This document shows positions 4,353 through 6,926 of a stretch of DNA of 6,926 nt, piece by piece. The position numbers and the translations under genes are program-made. This stretch comes from a bacterium (GTDB lineage: Bacteria; Sumerlaeota; Sumerlaeia; MVZB01): contig JAMCWS010000091.1 of assembly GCA_023480605.1 (NCBI GenBank), positions 1 through 6,926 on the forward strand. The letters are read 5' to 3'. The notes below the pieces were generated by a model. It did not search any database. It had not been told where the DNA came from and worked only from the letters and a program-made list of their open reading frames with translations. The first letter of the stretch is position 1, and every line of letters starts with the position of its first letter.

Positions 4353-5423
4353 ATGACGCCTCGTGAACTTCACGATGGTCGACGGGATGGACTTGTCCCG
4401 CTCGAAAGCCTCGATCTCGGCGCCGCCGGCTCGTTCGCCGGCCTGCTGCGCGCCATGGGCCGCACCGCATTCTCAGGCCGCCAACTCGGCGAAGCCTTCG
4501 AGATCGTCCTCGAGATGGCGCGCGACCCCGACTGCCTGGTGGTCCTGACCCTCTCGGGGGCGATGACCGTCGCCAAGCAGGGCCGCATCTTCTGCGAGAT
4601 GATCGACCGCGGCATCGTCGGGACCGTCGTCTCCACCGGCGCCCTCATGGCCCACGGCCTGACCGAATCGATCGGCCTAACCCACTACCGCTACGATGAG
4701 ACCAAGTCCGACGAGGTGCTCTTCGAGCAGGGTTACAACCGCGTCTACGACACGTTGGAGATGGAGTCCAACCTCAACGACGTGGCCGAACTGGTCGGCG
4801 ACGTGCTGCGCACAACCCCGCCGCCCGAGGGCGTCTGGTCCTCGGCCCGTTTCTGCCGCGCCCTGGGCGAACGCCTCGAACGGCTGGCCCAGGGGCCGGG
4901 CGTGCTGCGCAGCGCCTTCAACAAAAACGTTCCCGTCTTCGTCCCGGCCTTCACCGACAGCGAGATGGGCCTCGACTTCTCGACCTGGGCGATGAACCAG
5001 GCCCTCGCGAAAGGCCAGCGCGATGGCGTGACGCCCGACGAAGTCTTTCGCGCCATCCCGCCTTATAATCCCTTTCTCGACCTGCAGGAATACGCCCGCC
5101 TGATCGGCCGCGCCAGGCGCCTGGGCATCCTGACCATCGGCGGCGGCGTGCCGCGCAACTGGGCGCAGCAGGTCGCCCCCTATTACGACATCACGGCCGA
5201 CCGCCTGGGAATCACGCTGCCCAGCCCGCGCTTCCAGTACGGCGTGCGGATCTGCCCCGAGCCGGTCCACTGGGGCGGCCTCTCGGGCTGCACGTATTCC
5301 GAGGGGATCAGTTGGGGCAAGTTCGTCGCCCCGGCCGAAGGCGGGCGCTTCGCCGAAGTTTACGCCGACGCCACCCTCGCCCTGCCGATCCTGATGAAGG
5401 CGGTGTTCGAGGAATTGGGCTAA
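4353..5423 (+). CDS. Deoxyhypusine synthase-family protein, probable homospermidine-type polyamine synthase, 356 aa
   Basis: The family transfers an aminobutyl group from spermidine in an NAD-dependent reaction through a lysine imine. Bacteria lack the eIF5A substrate, so bacterial members are thought to act on small polyamines, for example making homospermidine. Visible landmarks are TLSGAMT (66-72) and STGALMAHG (94-102) of the NAD fold, PVFVPAFTDSEMGLD (194-208), IGGGVPRNW (262-270), LSGCTYSEG (310-318) and SWGK (320-323). Lys323 is the catalytic lysine and Glu317 keeps its usual -6 spacing. The position of human His288 is Asn269, and the acidic pair after the Thr-Ala-Gly-Gly loop is replaced by Met-Ala-His. 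Both changes argue against a true deoxyhypusine synthase. Start ATG 4353 is preceded by AGGAG with 7-nt spacing. The gene follows speD, consistent with one polyamine operon; the exact donor and acceptor are unknown. Confidence 0.9.
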   Translation: MTPRELHDGRRDGLVPLESLDLGAAGSFAGLLRAMGRTAFSGRQLGEAFEIVLEMARDPDCLVVLTLSGAMTVAKQGRIFCEMIDRGIVGTVVSTGALMAHGLTESIGLTHYRYDETKSDEVLFEQGYNRVYDTLEMESNLNDVAELVGDVLRTTPPPEGVWSSARFCRALGERLERLAQGPGVLRSAFNKNVPVFVPAFTDSEMGLDFSTWAMNQALAKGQRDGVTPDEVFRAIPPYNPFLDLQEYARLIGRARRLGILTIGGGVPRNWAQQVAPYYDITADRLGITLPSPRFQYGVRICPEPVHWGGLSGCTYSEGISWGKFVAPAEGGRFAEVYADATLALPILMKAVFEELG

Positions 5424-5474
5424 TTTATAGGTAACGCGACGATTAGAAAAATAATGGAATAGAACGGAAGTCGA

Positions 5475-6344
5475 ATGAATAAAGCAAGGCGCAAGTTGAC
5501 GAAAGCAACGATAGCAGCCAATCGGGAAACCGCCTCTCACAAGCTCTCGTCTCCCCCGAACTACGTTGTATGGGTTTTGCCAACGGTCTTATTGTGCTTT
5601 GAAAAAGGATTAGATTTTATTAAGATTTCCGGTCCTATCTGGGTTCTATCAGCATGGGGGGTGGGAGTCCTAGTGTATTGGTGGGCTACATGCTCTACTT
5701 CCTGGGAAAATCAATATATGGCGTGGCTAACAAAGAGGCGACTCATTAAATACTCTGGTTGCTTATTTATTATCTGCATGTTTGTTTGTATCGGAATATT
5801 CACGTGGAAAAATGAGGAGGATATAATACAAGATTGGATTAAGAATTCGCGATACAAGAGCGAAGAGATGAACAATTTGATATTGCCTCAAATAGAGCGG
5901 GATTGGGGTATCGTGCTAACAGACCCTTATTCAGTAAATCTGTATATATATAAACCAAAGTCGTCCAGAGTCGTACGTATACAATCATTTCTCGATTTCA
6001 CACCAAAAGATATCCAAGAATTAGGTCCTTTGACCAACCATATGGGCTTGTTAATTAAAATGATAAGAGATGAAGCCATACATAAAGGCGTATCAGTAGG
6101 AGGACTCGATCAAAGCCTTAAGCAAGTGTATTTTGCTATTGATGTTTTGATTGACGATATAAATGAAAACGAATTTCAGAATATTATATCAAAAATAAGG
6201 CAAGTCAAAACAGGACTTGTTACTTCTCTTGACACTACACTTGACTTTATGTCTCAATTCTGCCCGTCGCAATCTCTTTCAGGATCGTTTCCTGCGCTAC
6301 AGGATTCAATAACGACGCCGGCTACTTCGGTTCATCTAAGATGA
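5475..6344 (+). CDS. Hypothetical AT-rich membrane protein, 289 aa, no family recognised
   Basis: I do not recognise this protein. A basic N-terminus (residues 1-29) precedes hydrophobic segments at about 30-49 (weak, contains Glu43, Lys44 and Asp47), 53-72 (GPIWVLSAWGVGVLVYWWAT) and 93-111 (YSGCLFIICMFVCIGIFTW). The remaining 175 residues look soluble, mixed alpha/beta and charged, with possible amphipathic helices at about 112-140 and 195-250. No catalytic motif stands out. Codons are strongly A/T-ending, unlike the GC-rich neighbours, which suggests recent transfer. The ATG at 5475 has only a weak GGAAG 4 nt upstream, the gene starts 51 bp after the polyamine gene, and no promoter or terminator was clear. 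A mobile-element cluster lies directly downstream. A membrane-anchored sensor or defence/stress accessory protein is possible but unsupported. Confidence 0.65.
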   Translation: MNKARRKLTKATIAANRETASHKLSSPPNYVVWVLPTVLLCFEKGLDFIKISGPIWVLSAWGVGVLVYWWATCSTSWENQYMAWLTKRRLIKYSGCLFIICMFVCIGIFTWKNEEDIIQDWIKNSRYKSEEMNNLILPQIERDWGIVLTDPYSVNLYIYKPKSSRVVRIQSFLDFTPKDIQELGPLTNHMGLLIKMIRDEAIHKGVSVGGLDQSLKQVYFAIDVLIDDINENEFQNIISKIRQVKTGLVTSLDTTLDFMSQFCPSQSLSGSFPALQDSITTPATSVHLR

Positions 6345-6382
6345 TGAATGTCATTTGTGATCGTTATTCCGATTACGATATT

Positions 6383-6390
6383 TATTCCGA
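6383..6390. repeat. Left copy of 8-bp target-site duplication TATTCCGA
   Basis: TATTCCGA abuts the left inverted repeat and is repeated exactly at 6654-6661 abutting the right one. A related ATTCCGATT also occurs at 6366-6374, so the target area was already slightly repetitive. Confidence 0.55.
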
Positions 6391-6653
6391 TTGGGCTATT
6401 TAGACCACTCAACCAGATACAAGATGTTGTGGCTCATATTCCCGTATTTTGCGGATGCCCCTGGCGGGTGCTCCGGAGGACCGCGAGATCAATTCGAGGC
6501 AGAAAAGCCTTCCTATCGGATTTTCCCTCGCCAGGAGCCGATCGGGAACCTTTTTTCGGCCTCCCGATGAGGTGGTTGAGGCGAGAGGGTAGGAAACCAT
6601 TCACAATCTTGACACAAGATGTTGACGTTGGTTGAGTCAACTAAATAGCCCAA
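6391..6653. mobile_element. MITE-like non-autonomous element, 263 bp
   Basis: The element is bounded by 25-bp terminal inverted repeats. On the left (6391-6415) the order is TTGGGCTATTTAG, then ACC, then ACTCAACCA. The right end (6629-6653), read as its complement, gives the same blocks with TTG in the middle, so 22 of 25 match. Exact 8-bp direct repeats TATTCCGA flank it. A subterminal direct repeat ACAAGATGTTG lies at 6419-6429 and 6614-6624. The interior is more GC-rich than its surroundings and holds a 7-bp stem (ATCGGGA 6541-6547 with TCCCGAT 6562-6568). It carries no transposase; the one ORF reading through it begins outside the element. An 8-bp duplication is used by several IS families (for example ISL3, IS66, IS256), so the mobilising family cannot be named. 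Confidence 0.65.
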
Positions 6654-6661
6654 TATTCCGA
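6654..6661. repeat. Right copy of 8-bp target-site duplication TATTCCGA
   Basis: This is an exact match to 6383-6390, immediately outside the right inverted repeat. Eight bases is the longest exact duplication compatible with symmetric ends. Confidence 0.55.
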
Positions 6662-6800
6662 TTTATATTCGAGTTACGATATGATTGGTACATTTTACTG
6701 GACCGAAATTCTACGGTCTATTGTGCCCTAGAATCCCTTCTTCGACTCCTTATATAATCCTATTTCTTTGCGTTGATTTTAAGACGTATTGATGCGTTTT
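6662..6800. other. AT-rich non-coding spacer between the MITE-like element and the IS
   Basis: No ORF of note is present. One small dyad is visible, GACCG (6701-6705) with CGGTC (6714-6718). Composition resembles the 5475-6344 gene and differs from the IS and the core genes. Confidence 0.35.
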
Positions 6801-6832
6801 TGTCCCGCTTCTGCTGAAACTGGACAATCGAG

Positions 6833-6860
6833 CCGTTTGAGTTAGCATCAACTCGAACGG
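6833..6860 (+). promoter_or_regulatory. Stem-loop overlapping the transposase ribosome-binding site
   Basis: CCGTTTGAGTT (6833-6843) pairs with AACTCGAACGG (6850-6860) over 11 bp including one T-G wobble, with a 6-nt loop. The last two bases of the right arm are the first GG of the Shine-Dalgarno GGAGG (6859-6863). In a read-in transcript this would partly sequester the ribosome-binding site. Confidence 0.5.
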
Positions 6861-6871
6861 AGGATTGACCC

Positions 6872-6926
6872 ATGAAACAGCAGCGACGGCATCTGACGGC
6901 CGCGGAGAAGGCGGCCATCCTGCGCG
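6872..6926 (+). CDS. Transposase OrfA, IS3-type (N-terminal 18 residues, 3' truncated by window edge)
   Basis: The visible start MKQQRRHLTAAEKAAILR matches the beginning of helix-turn-helix transposase OrfA proteins (Transposase_8 / HTH_Tnp_1 type), which typically open with a basic stretch followed by T-x-E-x-K-x-x-I-L. GGAGG lies at 6859-6863, 8 nt before the ATG. In such elements OrfA binds the terminal repeats and a second frame, OrfB, supplies the DDE catalytic domain, usually through frameshifting; that part is outside the window. The 18 residues limit certainty about the subgroup. Confidence 0.7.
   Translation, partial: MKQQRRHLTAAEKAAILR

Larger units (their letters stand above)
6801..6926 (+). 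mobile_element. Left end of a probable IS3-family insertion sequence, truncated by the window edge
   Basis: A TG-beginning segment at 6801 leads to AAACTGGACA at 6817-6826, the style of terminal repeat common in IS150-like IS3 members. Composition changes from AT-rich to GC-rich here. A transposase-type ORF begins at 6872. The exact end is inferred; the right end lies outside the window, so neither its repeat nor the target duplication can be checked. Confidence 0.5.

Noticed and set aside
4677..5540. 287-codon minus-strand ORF opposite the polyamine gene
   Set aside because: It is an antisense shadow caused by GC-rich third positions; its protein is Val/Gly/Arg-rich with no motif, and it runs into the next gene's start.
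6348..6635. 95-codon plus-strand ORF reading into the MITE-like element
   Set aside because: It begins in AT-rich repeats outside the element and crosses the left inverted repeat; removing the element would give only about 20 codons before a stop, so it is a product of the insertion.
1..6926. CRISPR array, rRNA or integron attachment site
   Set aside because: No regularly spaced direct repeats of array length, no rRNA-like sequence and no integrase or attC-like structure were seen.

Overview
The window is mostly GC-rich bacterial chromosome (positions 1 to about 5423 and 6801 onward) interrupted by an AT-rich accessory stretch (about 5424-6800). The partial arylsulfatase, the Calvin-cycle-type class II aldolase, and the SpeD plus bacterial deoxyhypusine-synthase-like pair would fit an environmental bacterium of the PVC/Planctomycetes or a similar sulfatase-rich lineage. 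That placement is inference; no marker gene here settles it.

Layout, left to right. The C-terminal part of a sulfatase (2-553, +) converges on a short-chain dehydrogenase/reductase (599-1369, -). A gap of about 930 bp (1370-2298) has no convincing protein gene. It does hold a near-consensus sigma-54 promoter (1731-1746, +), upstream half-sites spaced two helical turns apart, and two downstream hairpin/T-tract terminators (1961-1990 and 2077-2104). Together these outline a candidate sigma-54-dependent small RNA. Next come degenerate heptad repeats and a perfect 12-bp hairpin just past the 3' end of fba (2299-3345, -). The divergent fba/speD intergenic region (3346-3814) holds a plausible promoter for each gene, palindromic operator-like sites near the fba start point, and a speD leader with a 9-bp stem-loop. 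speD (3815-4213, +) and a deoxyhypusine-synthase-family gene (4353-5423, +) form a polyamine module: SpeD supplies decarboxylated S-adenosylmethionine, and the second enzyme probably transfers an aminobutyl or related group to make an unusual polyamine such as homospermidine. No spermidine synthase is visible.

The AT-rich segment carries an unrecognised membrane protein gene (5475-6344, +). It is followed by a 263-bp MITE-like element (6391-6653) with 25-bp terminal inverted repeats (22 of 25 matching) and an exact 8-bp flanking direct repeat. At the right edge lie the probable left end of an IS3-type insertion sequence (from about 6801) and the first 18 codons of its transposase OrfA (6872 onward). 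A hairpin there overlaps the transposase ribosome-binding site. The segment from 5424 to the right edge reads as an accessory or mobile region next to conserved metabolic genes.

The two candidates for something undescribed are the sigma-54 promoter with no protein gene downstream, and the small non-autonomous element. All calls come from reading the sequence; no homology search was run.
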